A stretch of 64,000 bases of DNA, taken from positions 46,245,189 through 46,309,188 of the forward strand of contig CM075938.1 in the NCBI GenBank assembly GCA_038030265.1. Direction: 5' to 3'. A program made the position numbers and the translations under genes. Positions 20,427 through 31,603 of the stretch are shown here, piece by piece (positions within the stretch are counted from its first letter, which is position 1; every line of letters begins with the position of its first letter). Under the pieces are notes generated by a model. The model ran no database searches and had not been told where the DNA came from. It saw nothing but the letters and a program-made list of their open reading frames with translations. The stretch is from Corythucha ciliata (taxonomy: Eukaryota > Arthropoda > Insecta > Hemiptera > Tingidae).

Positions 20427-22591
20427 ATTTTTTGTTTTTTTTGGGGGGGTGCCGTCCCGGCCAAGCCGAGCCCGGCGACACCAAGGCCACCAATTGGGCC
20501 CCTACGTCATACCCAACAGGTCCCGGACTCGGAGGGGCTAGCACGGCTCCTCAAATCTCCTCACCCTCCCCAGAAAATCCAGAACTCGGACCCCTTGAGC
20601 CCTGGAAAATTCTAGATCGGTCAACCTGTCCCTCCCAAATATAGCAAACCTCACTGCCGCAAACCCCTCACACTCTCTCACTAAATGACCCGTTGTCTCC
20701 TCCTCCACTCCACACCTCTCACATGTAGGGTCCCCTATTAGCCCCATCATGTGCAAGTATCTCTGAACTGCAAAGTGCCCTGTAAATATTCCTACTATCT
20801 TTCTAGTTTGCTTCCGCCCTAACCCTACCAGCCATTTTGTCGTGTTGGTATCATACCTTTTAATGCCCTCTTTCGCTTGTCTGCAGTGATCTTCTGCTTC
20901 CCATCGTGCCTGGGCTTCCGCTTTCGCCCAACCCCGAATTTCACTGAGTCCTACTTCCCTTGCTATCCCCACCACCGGTTCTGGGCCGACATATTCTGTC
21001 ATGGCCCCCGTCTTAGCCAGCTTGTCTGCTCTCTCATTCCCCGGGATGCCAGCATGACCTGGTACCCACCCTAATGTAACCGTGTTACCCTCCGTCAGCA
21101 GTGCCGATATACTGGCTCTACAGCTCCCCACCGCCCCCGACTTGACCACCGGCCTGGAAATGGCCCCGAGGGCGGCTCGGCTGTCCGAGTATATCGTTAT
21201 TCGCTTATTTGTCGCACCTTTCCGTCTCAGTTCGATTGCACAAGCCTCTATGGCCGCAACCTCCGCCTGGAACACCGTCGCGTATTTCCCCAATGTCAGG
21301 CTCTCTTCCACCCCCATTCCGGGGATGTATATGCCTGACCCCGCCTTCCCTTTCCCGGTTCCAATTTTTGAAACGTCCGTAAAACACTTAATAGTGAGTT
21401 ATTGCATAGCCGTCTGACGCTTAACGTTAACGGTTATGTGACGTCACCATAAGCGTAGCCGTTTATGTTGGTGGAAAAAGAGTTATTGCAAATAATAGTT
21501 GCACTAAAATATAAACATATGGTAGGGCATAGATGCACTTAATTGCTTCAAATAAATTAATAAAACACCTCCTCATACTGGTCTTTAAACGTTTGTGATT
21601 AACGCTTAAACTCAAAATTTTAATTTTACGCTTATCATGACGTCACATAACCGTTAACGATAACCGTCAGACGGTTATGCAATAACTCACTATTCTCTTC
21701 TGTATCACCCCCTTGCCCGTTTTCCCGGGATAGTTTGACCTCGATCGTCTTTACAAAGTCTCCTTGTTTAACCATTTGATCCGATCTCATGCCCGTGGAC
21801 GGTGCCACTCTACGCATGTGTTCTCGTATCCCTCCGTTTCCTACCTCCCCTGACATGCAGTCCAATCTGTATGCCGTTTCCATAGCCCGTGCCTGCAGTT
21901 CAAGGCTTAAGGGTTTTAGTCCTAGCATTACCTCCATCGGTCTTGTTGGTGTCGTTCTGAACGCCCCTAGGGTCGCCAGACAGGCCAGCCTTTGCACTCT
22001 GTCTAATTTAGCTGCGTTTCCCTTTTTGTTCGCCGCCCTCCACCAAACCATGGCCCCGTAGAGGATCCTTGGTCGGATAATCCCCGTGTACAACCATAGG
22101 GTCATTTTGGGGTTCAGGCCCCATGTTTTCCCCACTACCATTCTAACCTGACAAAAGGTGCCCATCGCCTTCTGATAAGTTTCCCTTATGTGCTTTTCCC
22201 AGCTCAGTCGATGATCTAGCCACACCCCTAAATACTTAACTTCCGTTGTTAACTCCACCTCCTTGCCCCTAATCTGTAGAGTCTGAAGCCCCTGCCTGTG
22301 TGTGAACAGACACAGCTTCACCTTGCTCGGGTTAATGGTTAACCCTCTTGGCTCGCACCATTCCTCCACTATACTAATCGCCTACCTCATAAGTTCAAAA
22401 AGTGTCGACAATACCTTTCCTCTAACCACGATGGCTCCATCATCCGCAAAAAACTGCATATAGAAGCCATTTTCCTCCATTAATCTAATTAGTTCATATA
22501 CCACTATTATCCATGAGAGGGGCGAGAGGCTAGACCCCTGCGGGGTTCCGTAGGATTTGATCCGACTTGAGTATGGCCTGTCATTGTTCAA
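20427..22591 (-). pseudogene. RNase H-bearing LINE (I/R1-like), MITE-interrupted and frameshifted
   Basis: Minus strand, 5' to 3' from 22591: a palm fragment with GTPQGSSLSPLSWIIVVYEL and FFADDGAIV. A frameshift near 22376 follows, then the thumb/C-terminal region (22369 to about 21694) with KVKLCLFTHR and KYLGVWLDHRLSWEKHI. Next is an inserted MITE (21389-21693). The RNase H domain (21388-20538) carries TDVSKIGTGKGKAGSGIYIP, IYSDSRAALGAI and LGWVPGHAGIPGNERADKLA, and then a C-terminal zinc finger (CERCGVEEETTGHLVRECEG). The 3' end has an A-rich tail near 20430-20445. The endonuclease and RT fingers are missing. The element is GC-richer than its surroundings. It is a dead 5'-truncated copy later hit by the MITE. 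Confidence 0.87.
21389..21693. mobile_element. MITE inserted in the LINE
   Basis: Terminal inverted repeats of about 57 bp start AATAGTGAGTTATTGCATAG and mirror at the right end. About 305 bp, non-coding. It separates the LINE thumb from the start of RNase H. Confidence 0.85.
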
Positions 22592-22611
22592 TATACATGT
22601 TTCCTCTCATA

Positions 22612-22917
22612 AAGCAGGATTCACATGGGGCGGAACGATTGCGGAAAGTGGAGAGAGTTCACATGAACCGGTCTGCATGGTGGACGGAACCATAACCTTC
22701 CTACTGAAAGCCTTTGTGATCTGAAACCTCTCACATCTTGTTGATGGTGTTTTTCTTTTCTTCCAAAATTGAAATTTTGTGTGCGCTCGGATGTTGAAAT
22801 GATTGATGGCATGAACATCGTCCTCTTAAGTAGTTCCTATCAACATTCCTGTCCCCTGCGCTTGCGTGGAGCTCGATGGAACGCGGAGGCGGTATAAAAA
22901 TTAGTAGCAGGTCCGCG
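22612..22917. other. Non-coding flank of the endogenous retrovirus
   Basis: No exon recognised. The last bases CCGCG contain the 4-bp CGCG that is duplicated at the retroviral insertion. Confidence 0.5.
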
Positions 22918-23126
22918 AGTTATGAGAGAAAATCCCCTGCTCTTATTAGAATAGGAAACCCGTGCGAAATGACTAGATCAGCTAATTAAAGAGGGATAAA
23001 TAGCTAAAGAAAATAGAAAGTAAGTTAGTCGATAGAAGTAACGCGTAATGTAAAGTTGTGTCTTTGTGTTGAAAAAAATAAAGTTTTCTTTTTAAAAACC
23101 GTTTTCGCGAGCGAACTCATTTAACT
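22918..23126 (+). repeat. 5' LTR
   Basis: 209 bp, starting AGTTATGAGAGAAAATCCCC and ending GAACTCATTTAACT. An AATAAA at about 23086 is a candidate polyadenylation signal. It appears identical to the 3' LTR. Confidence 0.93.
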
Positions 23127-23143
23127 GGCGCCCGATTGCAGGA
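23126..23143 (+). other. Probable primer-binding site
   Basis: TGGCGCCCGA directly at the LTR edge fits the 3' end of a tRNA, nearest to lysine-type primers from memory. The match beyond ten bases is uncertain. Confidence 0.55.
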
Positions 23144-23178
23144 ACTGGCTAAAAGTGTGAGTGAAAATTCGGCAACTT

Positions 23179-23217
<39 letters not shown>

Positions 23218-23831
23218 AAAAACAAGTTATACGGCGTGACCAATTGTCCCACCGTCTCTCGGAAATTCAAAAAGCATCCTCTTTCGGATCTTTAGTGTGA
23301 CCAGTTGTCCCACAGTTTTCGGGAACTCTAGTTAAAGTGTGATCGTTCCCACTTCCGCCGCCCTCACCGCCGAAAAAGCCAAAAAGAACAACAATTTTCG
23401 AACATCCACCTTCGAAAATCTTGGACCTTCTCGCTCGAAAACAAAGACTCCGATTCCCGAAAAGACCTCGAGAATCAACAACTTTACTAACGAACTATTG
23501 AACATTCAATTGAGAAAGAAAGCTGTGGTGAATTCCCCAGTTTATTCTCATTAAGTTCGTTTACGTTACTCCTCGGGTTAAAGACTTTGCGTGCGGTGGT
23601 CAATTCCCCCGGACCGTCTTCTTTCTCGGCATCGTCTTCGCAGCATCGACTCTCTCGCTTTAGTAGTTGTAAGTTTGTTTTCCTTTTCTTTCCATTGTTA
23701 TAGTTTTAAGCTCAAGAAATAAGACTCTAATCTAAATAATCGTCGAAAAATAGTAAGCTATATAAAATATTCACTTTTAAAAATCCTTTCATTCAAATTT
23801 CATTTTAAAACTAAAGACTAAATAATAAAAA

Positions 23832-25031
23832 ATGGCAACTAATAGGCAAATTCGTAGAGAAGATTATGATCATTTACCGTTGTATGACGGAAACCCCACG
23901 GAACTTGTATATTTTGTTTCGGCAGTAACAAACATTCTTAACGCGGTATGTGCCAATGACAACGCTGAAAGAGCGCAAAACCACGCTCTTCTTTTAAGTA
24001 AAGTTAAATCTAAATTAACGGGATCTGCGCAATCCTTAATCCTTACCCGGGAAGTAAATTCTGTACCCGCGTTACTCCAACTTCTAAAATCAAATTTTGC
24101 AGATGGAAGAACACTCGAATCTCTAAAATCCGAAATTTATCAAGCTAAACCTTTTCCTAAAGAAACTCCGGCAGAATACCTAAACCGTCTGGAAGGTATA
24201 AGACATCTAATTTTTGCTAAATTAGGAATAGATGGAATAGAAGGAGATATTTTTAATTCAATTATGGAAGCTACTGAAAAAGAAATTATCCATCATTTGT
24301 ACGCCACCCTACCTTGGCAACTGACCAATCATATAATGACATTCAATCCCGAAAATTTGATAGAATTCAGAAATGTCTTGAACACAAAATGTATTTTTAT
24401 TACCGAACATTTGAATCGAAAATTTCCCTCAAATGATAATTTTAACAATAAAAAGTTTAGTAACAACGGTAAATACAACAATACTAACCCACAATTTAAT
24501 CAACGAAACTTTGCCCCTCAAGCTTTTCAACAACAAAGGCAATTCCAAAATCCCCAAAATTTTCATTTTCAAAGACCCCCAGCTTTTCAACAACAACAAA
24601 GACAATTTCAAAATCCCCAAGCTTTCCAGCAGCAGAGACAATTCCAATCCTTTCCCCAAAATTATCAAAATCCACAACAAAGAAATTATGTAGGCAGTGG
24701 CCAAAACACTGTATCGATGAGAACGCAAAATAGCAACCCCAATCGAAGAAATTACCCTCAAGCACATGAATTTAATTATTTAAGCAATCCGGCCAATCAA
24801 AATCAATACTTTTCTCAAGAATATCAAGATTTTGCCTCCTCGTCAGGTCAACCACCTAGGGAAAGTTATCAAGATTTTTCAAATTCTCAAAGTTATCAAT
24901 TTTACCCGATTCCTCCAAATCAAGGCAACCCCTTCGAAGAACAACAGCCAAGTCAAATTATGAACCAGCCTTTTCTCAATGGCAGTGGTCAAATGAACCG
25001 CGTAAGCCCGACAGAAATGCACCAAAATTAG
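23832..25031 (+). CDS. gag: Endogenous retrovirus Gag
   Basis: A 399-codon frame from a clear ATG following about 700 bases of leader. The N-terminal 200 residues are a capsid-like helical region (for example PAEYLNRLEGIRHLIFAKLG). The C-terminal half is strongly Gln/Asn/Phe-rich with FQQQRQFQNPQ-like repeats. No CCHC zinc knuckle is visible, as in many errantiviral Gag proteins. It forms the particle core and packages RNA. The pol frame lies in the -1 frame relative to gag and is open from about 24860, so the overlap is about 170 bases and a -1 frameshift is the likely way to express Pol. No canonical slippery heptamer was pinpointed. Confidence 0.87.
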   Translation: MATNRQIRREDYDHLPLYDGNPTELVYFVSAVTNILNAVCANDNAERAQNHALLLSKVKSKLTGSAQSLILTREVNSVPALLQLLKSNFADGRTLESLKSEIYQAKPFPKETPAEYLNRLEGIRHLIFAKLGIDGIEGDIFNSIMEATEKEIIHHLYATLPWQLTNHIMTFNPENLIEFRNVLNTKCIFITEHLNRKFPSNDNFNNKKFSNNGKYNNTNPQFNQRNFAPQAFQQQRQFQNPQNFHFQRPPAFQQQQRQFQNPQAFQQQRQFQSFPQNYQNPQQRNYVGSGQNTVSMRTQNSNPNRRNYPQAHEFNYLSNPANQNQYFSQEYQDFASSSGQPPRESYQDFSNSQSYQFYPIPPNQGNPFEEQQPSQIMNQPFLNGSGQMNRVSPTEMHQN

Positions 25032-28000
25032 AACTTAACTTCGTAGGTAAATCTCTGCCGTACGCCCAAGATAAATTTAATCTAAAATGGCTAATTGACA
25101 CCGGCTCAGCAAAAAATTATATCCACCCTGAGATAATTACTGCTAAAATTCCTAAATTCAAAGAACATTTTATTGTTAGCACCCCGGCAGGTGAAAAAGA
25201 AGGCTACGAATATATATTAACAAACCTAAAGCATTACTTTGATATCGATGCATGGATTAAAATGTACATATTCCCCTTTTCCAATAAATATGAGGTACTA
25301 CTAGGGTATGAAACAATGAAAGATCTAAACATTAACCCTCCAGCAGGCGCGGTCCTTTCGTCTACACGAGCGCGCGCGGTCACCTAATAGATTCAAGAGG
25401 TCAAAACGAGGCCGCAGAGTCCAATTTTTGGACTAAATATGTTGCACTGATTGTTTTATAGGAAATAAGAACGAACACGAGCAGAAACAAAGGACTAGAG
25501 CAAGGTATAAATAAAATAGAATAAAAATCACAAAAGCATTCGGTATTAAAAAATAATTTCTTACAAATTATTTTCAGTCTTTTCTGGTAATTTTTAAAGT
25601 ATGTTTTTCGTTTTCAACTACTTGTAAGCAACATAGAAAAACGTTATGAAGAAAACAAATGAATAACTAGAAAAAAATGGTCCGCCCATAGACTATTCTA
25701 ATGTGTCTCAAAACTGATGTTTCCACGGTAACTTTCATGAGATACACATCTTTCTACCTAGGCACATCTTCGATATTTTAGAAACTCAGAAATAAATATA
25801 TTAAACAAAATTAAACCCCACGTTAATCCAGAATTGAAGTAAAAAGTTATAACAAATGATTTTGTTGAATTGAAACATTCATTTGATTATATCTTTTGCC
25901 GACTGCGTGATGCGATTTAATCAACGAATGGAGCATCTTGAGCGGAAAACATTGGCAAATAAGCTTATGTGAACGATTTTCTTATAGAAAAAATCAATTT
26001 CATGCCCAGAATAACATTTTAAAAATCTAACTTGAGAGCGCGCGGGGCACCTCACAGGTGAAATCGTCGATAAATACGGAAAAACAATCAAAAGCCCTTA
26101 GTTCACGCCACCGACACAAGAATAACGATGAAATAGGAAGGTAGAAAAATCCCCAGTTCTCTGACACCCCTCCTGTGAACACGTCACACTTTCAAAGGCG
26201 AACAATGCATCTCTCAGGTGCCGCGCGCGCTGGAAGGTTAAGTTAAATTTTGAAACCCATACAATGATAGCTAATAATAAACAATTTCAATTAAAGTACA
26301 CTATGACTGACAAAAGTGATCAGAAAATTACCTTAAAGAAAGGCCTTAATATTATTGAGTTCCCCATATTAAATAAAAATAATTTAAAAGAAGGCTTAAT
26401 TGAAGAAATTAAAAAGGGCGATTACACAATTAAGGAAGGCCTATACGAAATAAAGGCCAACAAAATTAGATGCCTCGTTGAATCAAATGAGCTCATGACA
26501 ATTTATCCTGAGCCCATGGATATCGACGAAGTAGCTATTGTCCAACCTGATGAAACAAAATTACTAGACAGGAACCGAATCGAAGAACAGTTGCGTTTAA
26601 GTCACTTAAATGAAGAAGAAAAATTTAAAATTGTGAACCTTATTCAAAATTATCCCGAAATAATTAAAGATGAAAACGAAAACCTCAGTGCCACCAACCT
26701 CTTGAAACACACCATTTATACAAAAAACGAAGTTCCAATTTATTCCAGAAACTATCGGTACCCCCAAATTTACAAAGAAGATGTAAGAAAAGAAATCAAC
26801 AAATTGCTAGAAAACAAAATAATTCGTCATTCGAACTCCCCCTATAACTCCCCAATTTGGGTTGTCCCTAAGAAGCCTGACGCTTCAGGTAAACGAAAAA
26901 TAAGAATGGTGATCGATTATCGAAAATTAAATGACAACACAACTGACGATAGATTCCCATTGCCCAACATCGAAGACCTATTAGGAAAGATCGGAAGAGC
27001 GACGTACTTTAGCGCTCTAGATTTAACGTCCGGATTCCATCAGATCGAAATGTCCGAAGAATCAATTTCAAAAACAGCTTTCAGCACCGAAGAAGGTCAT
27101 TATGAGTTTCTTCGAATGCCATTTGGGTTAAAAAATGCCCCGCCCACTTTTCAGCGTGCGATGAATTTAATTTTTTCTAACATCCCCAACACCTTAGTGT
27201 ATATGGACGATATTATAGTATTTTCAGACAATCTGGAGGAACACCTAAAACATTTAAAAACCACCTTTGAACTATTAAAGAAACATAATTTAAAAATACA
27301 GTTGGACAAAACCGAATTTTGTAAAAAAGAACTCTTGTATTTAGGCCATGTCATATCTGAAAAGGGAATATCCCCAAATCCAGAAAAATTGACCGCCGTA
27401 AGGAATTTCCCTATTCCACGATCGCAAAAGCAAATTAAACAATTTCTAGGTTTAACAGGGTACTACAGGAAGATGATAAAAAATTATGCAAAAATTGCTA
27501 AACCAATCACCAATTTATTGAAAAAAGAAAGTGATCCCGATTACCAAAACCCCGACTATATTCGAGCCGTTGACGAACTAAAGAATGTATTACAAAATAG
27601 TCCCATCTTACAGTTCCCTGACTTCAGTAAAGAATTCATGTTAACAACTGATGCTTCAAACTACGCGATTGGCGCAGTCTTATCCCAAAATTTCGACAGT
27701 AAAGATCTTCCCATTGCTTTCGCTTCACGAACTCTTAATAAACATGAAGAACAGCTTAGCACTATTGAAAAGGAATTATTGGCAATTGTATGGTCCTGTA
27801 AACACTTCCGACCTTACCTGTACGGTCAACATTTCACCATAAATACCGACCATAAACCCTTGCAGTATCTAGGGAACATGAAGGATCCCCACGGTAAAAT
27901 TCTTAGATGGAAATGCCAGCTATCGGATTATAATTTTACAATCAAACATATAAAAGGAAAAAATAACGACGTAGCTGATGCCCTTTCCCGAAACCCCCCT

Positions 28001-29611
28001 CATGAAATTAATGCGATGGAAAATGAAGTAAACCCTGATGAAGTAATTGACAACTTTTTAAATTCTACTAATTCCCCCGACCTATCAAATATAGATGAGT
28101 TAGAAACATTTCTGAACAACAATGATAATGACGACAACAACAGCTTAGTAACCATTCACTCCCAATTAAGTTCTACTGGCAATATAGTTTTGATCGATGA
28201 CCCAACGAAATGCATTAATTTAGAAAAACACCAAATTCTTATCCAAAGAGGAAACCCCGAAATACATAAAACCCTCAGCCTCTTTGATTCAACGAAAAAA
28301 AGATTTATTTGGAATGTCTCTTGGCCATACGCTAATGACCTCGAAAAACACTGCTTAGAATTCTTAGACCCCAATAAAACATACGGAGTTTTCTGCTCTG
28401 ATCAACAAACTATAGAAAACGAAATTCTTGATCAAATATTCTTAAAACTTCAATCCATAATCGAGAATAAAATCCCTTCGGTAAAAATAAAACGATACAA
28501 GAAACTAAATATCGATGTAGAAGAAAAAGAAGATCGAATAGAACTAATTACCAATCAACACTGCGGAAAAACCTGTCACAGAGGAATCAATGATGTGTAC
28601 CTCAATCTGAAGAAAAAGTATTATTGGCCTGGAATGCTAACAGAAATAACTAAATTCATAAATAACTGCAGCACCTGTAAACAAGTCAAATATGACAGAA
28701 AACCCCCCAAACCAGAATTCAAAATAACCCCCACTCCAGATAAGCCATTCGAAAAATTGCAAATGGATATTCTTTTTTATAACAACGCTCTCTTATTAAC
28801 CCTGATTGATTGCTTCTCAAAAAAATTATTTGCATATAAACTCAACAACAAAAATGCAGTTGAAATAGTTAATAAATTGAAGGTATATTTCGGTACTTTC
28901 CCGGCGCCCCTAGAAATTCAAGCAGACAATGGAGCCGAATTTGTAAATAACACTGTTAAAAATTTTCTCGAATACAATAACACTAACCTCTATCTAACAA
29001 CACCTAATTATCACAACTCAAACGGATTAATTAATAGAGCACACTCCACTCTTATAGAAATAATGAATATTATAAGAACCGAAAACAAAGACATATCCAT
29101 GACAAATTTAATACACCTAGCCCTCAACGCATATAATAATACCCCTAACTCCACTCTAAAACTCACCCCTAACGAAATAACGTTTGGCATAACTAACCCC
29201 ACCGAACCTAACACAAAATTTATAATGGAACAGAAAACTAACGAATTCCATAAAGAAAGACATCTTATTAACAAAGCGATAAAAGAAATTATTGAAAAAG
29301 AGAAGGAAGACAGAACCTCTCTACTTAATAAAACTCGTGAAAAAATTGATATTCCCGAAGGTGACGTATATATCAAAACTTACGTTAGGAATAAGGCAAA
29401 AAATAAGTATAAGAAAGCACATTACAGTAAAGAAGAGAATGAAATAAAGATAGGCAAGAAAAAGGGTAAAGTTCATCCAAACCAAATTAAAAGACCAAGA
29501 AAATGGGAACAACCTACCGACCAAAATATTTTATTTCAGAGCAAAAATGAAGACCCTAATGAATCTCGTAATCGTGATTCTCCTCAGCCAGGAACAAGTT
29601 CAAGCGTTTAA
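24860..29611 (+). CDS. pol: Endogenous retrovirus Pol (protease, RT, RNase H, integrase), insertion-disrupted
   Basis: The protease part (about 24970-25331) has LIDTGSAKNYI and LLGYETM. The frame is then cut by the TTAA-flanked insert (25336-26237); the coding frames on its two sides agree. The rest reads openly from 26264 to 29611 (1115 codons). In that numbering, RT has YMDD at about 313-316 and RNase H starts with TTDAS near 460. The integrase has an HHCC zinc region ending CSTC near 802, a first Asp in QMDI near 834 and a second Asp at 888. At residue 924, the exact D-35-E position, the codon is AAT, giving Asn instead of the catalytic Glu. Pol would reverse-transcribe and integrate the element, but this copy carries both the insert and the altered residue. 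The end overlaps env by 65 bases. Confidence 0.9.
25336..26237. mobile_element. piggyBac-like non-autonomous element in pol
   Basis: 902 bp with TTAA on both sides (25332-25335 and 26238-26241) and ends CCCTCCAGCAGGCGCGG / CCGCGCGCGCTGGAAGG, an imperfect terminal inverted repeat. A GAGCGCGCGCGGTCACCT-like word also occurs near the left end and at about 26036-26053. There is no transposase frame. TTAA duplication is diagnostic of piggyBac-type insertion. Confidence 0.87.
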
Positions 29612-31178
29612 AATTACTGACCTATCTCATGGACCAGGAGTTATACCCATTAAAATTCAAAATTCTTATATTTTAAAAGATTATTTCACCTACGTTCACT
29701 CAATCAATCTAACTTCTCTTCAAGAAGAATTAAACTTTATTTCTCAGACCCTTAATACAACGATAACAGTTAATAACTCAATTAGAGAATCATATGTTGA
29801 TGTATTGAAAGAGCAGACGCTCGTAGCCCAACAAAATTTGTTAAAGTCCCACGTAGAGTACGCTCAAGATAAGTTAAACCATATCGTTTCTAATACCGCC
29901 CACTCCAACAGAAAAAAAAGAGGCCTATTCAATGCTTTAGGAACCGCGATCTCCTGGATCACGGGAAATTTAGATGCCAACGACAAAAAACAGTATGACG
30001 AATTAATTCATAAGCTTGAACTAAATAACCTCCATCTTGAACATAATGTTGAGAACGAGCTATCTGTAAATAAAAAACTTATCGACTCTTTTAATAAAGA
30101 TATTTTAGCCATTAGGAATAATAATGTAAAAATTAAGAAAATCCTAGATTCCAACTTAGGTAGTGTAGTTGAAAATAATCAACATTTTATGCTTTTATAC
30201 CTAACCATCGCTTTGCTAACACTTAAAATTAATGATATTGATACGTCTATAGAATTTTGTAGATTGAATATAATACACCATAGCATAATCTCTGAACAAG
30301 AACTACTAAACATTCAAGAAAATAACCGTCAAATTAAAATAATTTCCAAGTTACCTGAAATATTATGGCAAACTGGTAAAGTCCACTGTTCCATTACTTC
30401 CCAAAATTTATACTACTTTGTCCAATTGCCATTAGATGTGCCACTAACTGATTCATACTTCCTACTTTCGTATCCCTTTGAATTTGATTCAAAAATGCAA
30501 ACTATCATGGCCCATCCCCCTTTTATAGTCAAGACAGATAAACTCCTCACGGGAAATTGTAAACTGATTTTAGAAAACTATTATTGCACAAATATCTCAG
30601 AAATAAACAACGCTTGTATAGACAATTTAATGAAAAGTAATACCAACCTTAAATGTAAAATGTATCCTATATCTAGACCCAAACCATTTGTTAAATATGT
30701 GCCGATAATTAACCAATACCTTACCTATGATATTCCTACATTGATTGCTCATAATAACGTTACTAACTTTACGATAAATCTCAAGAAAACTACACTTTTA
30801 AATGTAGAACGTGGCGAAGAACTGAACGCCGCTAGTAAGATAATTCATCAATATGTTGAAACTCCTCACTTCGAATTAAAATCATTAATTGCATCAAAAC
30901 TACCTAACCTAACTTTTGAAGACGTCCATTATATTAATATTCGAATGAACCCATTAGAAGAACTCGAAAATTCAGACCCCATTGATCACATACCAATAAT
31001 TTACACCATTTATGTTTCGTCCCTTTGCATTGTATTCATTTATTTCCTTCTTAAATTTCGAAACCTCATTTTTAATTGTATAAAGAACAATTTTAATTGT
31101 ATAAAGAAAAAACCAATAAATCCCTTACAAGAAACAAACGATGACCCACCGATACCAAAATGTAGCTTCCTGACATGA
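29547..31178 (+). CDS. env: Endogenous retrovirus envelope glycoprotein
   Basis: A 543-codon uninterrupted frame from an ATG that overlaps the end of pol in another frame, so it is probably made from a spliced subgenomic RNA. Visible features: a hydrophobic signal peptide at residues 1-19, and a basic furin-type site RKKR at 122-125. A Gly/Ala-rich hydrophobic fusion-peptide-like segment follows it. There are several N-glycosylation sequons, paired cysteines in the 280-370 region, and one transmembrane segment at about 483-503 with a short cytoplasmic tail. This is the layout of errantiviral Env proteins, which resemble baculovirus F proteins. No break is seen. Confidence 0.88.
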   Translation: MKTLMNLVIVILLSQEQVQAFKITDLSHGPGVIPIKIQNSYILKDYFTYVHSINLTSLQEELNFISQTLNTTITVNNSIRESYVDVLKEQTLVAQQNLLKSHVEYAQDKLNHIVSNTAHSNRKKRGLFNALGTAISWITGNLDANDKKQYDELIHKLELNNLHLEHNVENELSVNKKLIDSFNKDILAIRNNNVKIKKILDSNLGSVVENNQHFMLLYLTIALLTLKINDIDTSIEFCRLNIIHHSIISEQELLNIQENNRQIKIISKLPEILWQTGKVHCSITSQNLYYFVQLPLDVPLTDSYFLLSYPFEFDSKMQTIMAHPPFIVKTDKLLTGNCKLILENYYCTNISEINNACIDNLMKSNTNLKCKMYPISRPKPFVKYVPIINQYLTYDIPTLIAHNNVTNFTINLKKTTLLNVERGEELNAASKIIHQYVETPHFELKSLIASKLPNLTFEDVHYINIRMNPLEELENSDPIDHIPIIYTIYVSSLCIVFIYFLLKFRNLIFNCIKNNFNCIKKKPINPLQETNDDPPIPKCSFLT

Positions 31179-31196
31179 GGACATGCCCAAAAACTT

Positions 31197-31207
31197 AAGG
31201 AGGGAGG
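31197..31207 (+). other. Polypurine tract
   Basis: AAGGAGGGAGG abuts the 3' LTR and is the expected plus-strand primer site. Confidence 0.85.
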
Positions 31208-31416
31208 AGTTATGAGAGAAAATCCCCTGCTCTTATTAGAATAGGAAACCCGTGCGAAATGACTAGATCAGCTAATTAAAGAGGGATAAATAGCTAAAGA
31301 AAATAGAAAGTAAGTTAGTCGATAGAAGTAACGCGTAATGTAAAGTTGTGTCTTTGTGTTGAAAAAAATAAAGTTTTCTTTTTAAAAACCGTTTTCGCGA
31401 GCGAACTCATTTAACT
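31208..31416 (+). repeat. 3' LTR
   Basis: 209 bp, apparently identical to the 5' LTR. CGCG follows it as the target duplication. Confidence 0.93.
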
Positions 31417-31504
31417 CGCGGACCTCGCGGACGTGGATAACGTTTTGCGTGTTTACCCCCTTTTCTCCACTCCACACCACAAAAAAGAGAATGACCGGGT
31501 CTCA

Positions 31505-31553
31505 TCCTCCTCCTCCTCCTCCTCCTCCTCCTCCTCCTCCTCCTCCTCCTCCT
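31505..31553. repeat. (TCC)n microsatellite
   Basis: About sixteen TCC repeats. The poly-serine frame across it is a by-product. Confidence 0.95.
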
Positions 31554-31603
31554 CTACGACTGCACCTCGTCTAGAAGGCAGCGCGCAAGCGCTCTCGAGG
31601 GTC

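Larger units (their letters stand above)
22918..31416 (+). mobile_element. Errantivirus-like endogenous retrovirus, full length
   Basis: Two 209-bp LTRs bound gag, pol and env frames. The LTR termini (AGTTA...TAACT) and the short YRYR target duplication CGCG (22914-22917, 31417-31420) are typical of insect errantiviruses of the Gypsy group. I found no difference between the LTRs on reading, which implies a recent insertion. A 902-bp TTAA-flanked element interrupts pol, so the insertion without that element is about 7.6 kb. The integrase has lost a catalytic residue (see pol). It therefore looks young but defective as written. Confidence 0.93.

Noticed and set aside
24429..24767. Leucine-rich minus-strand frames
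   Set aside because: They are antisense shadows of the Gln/Asn-rich part of gag.
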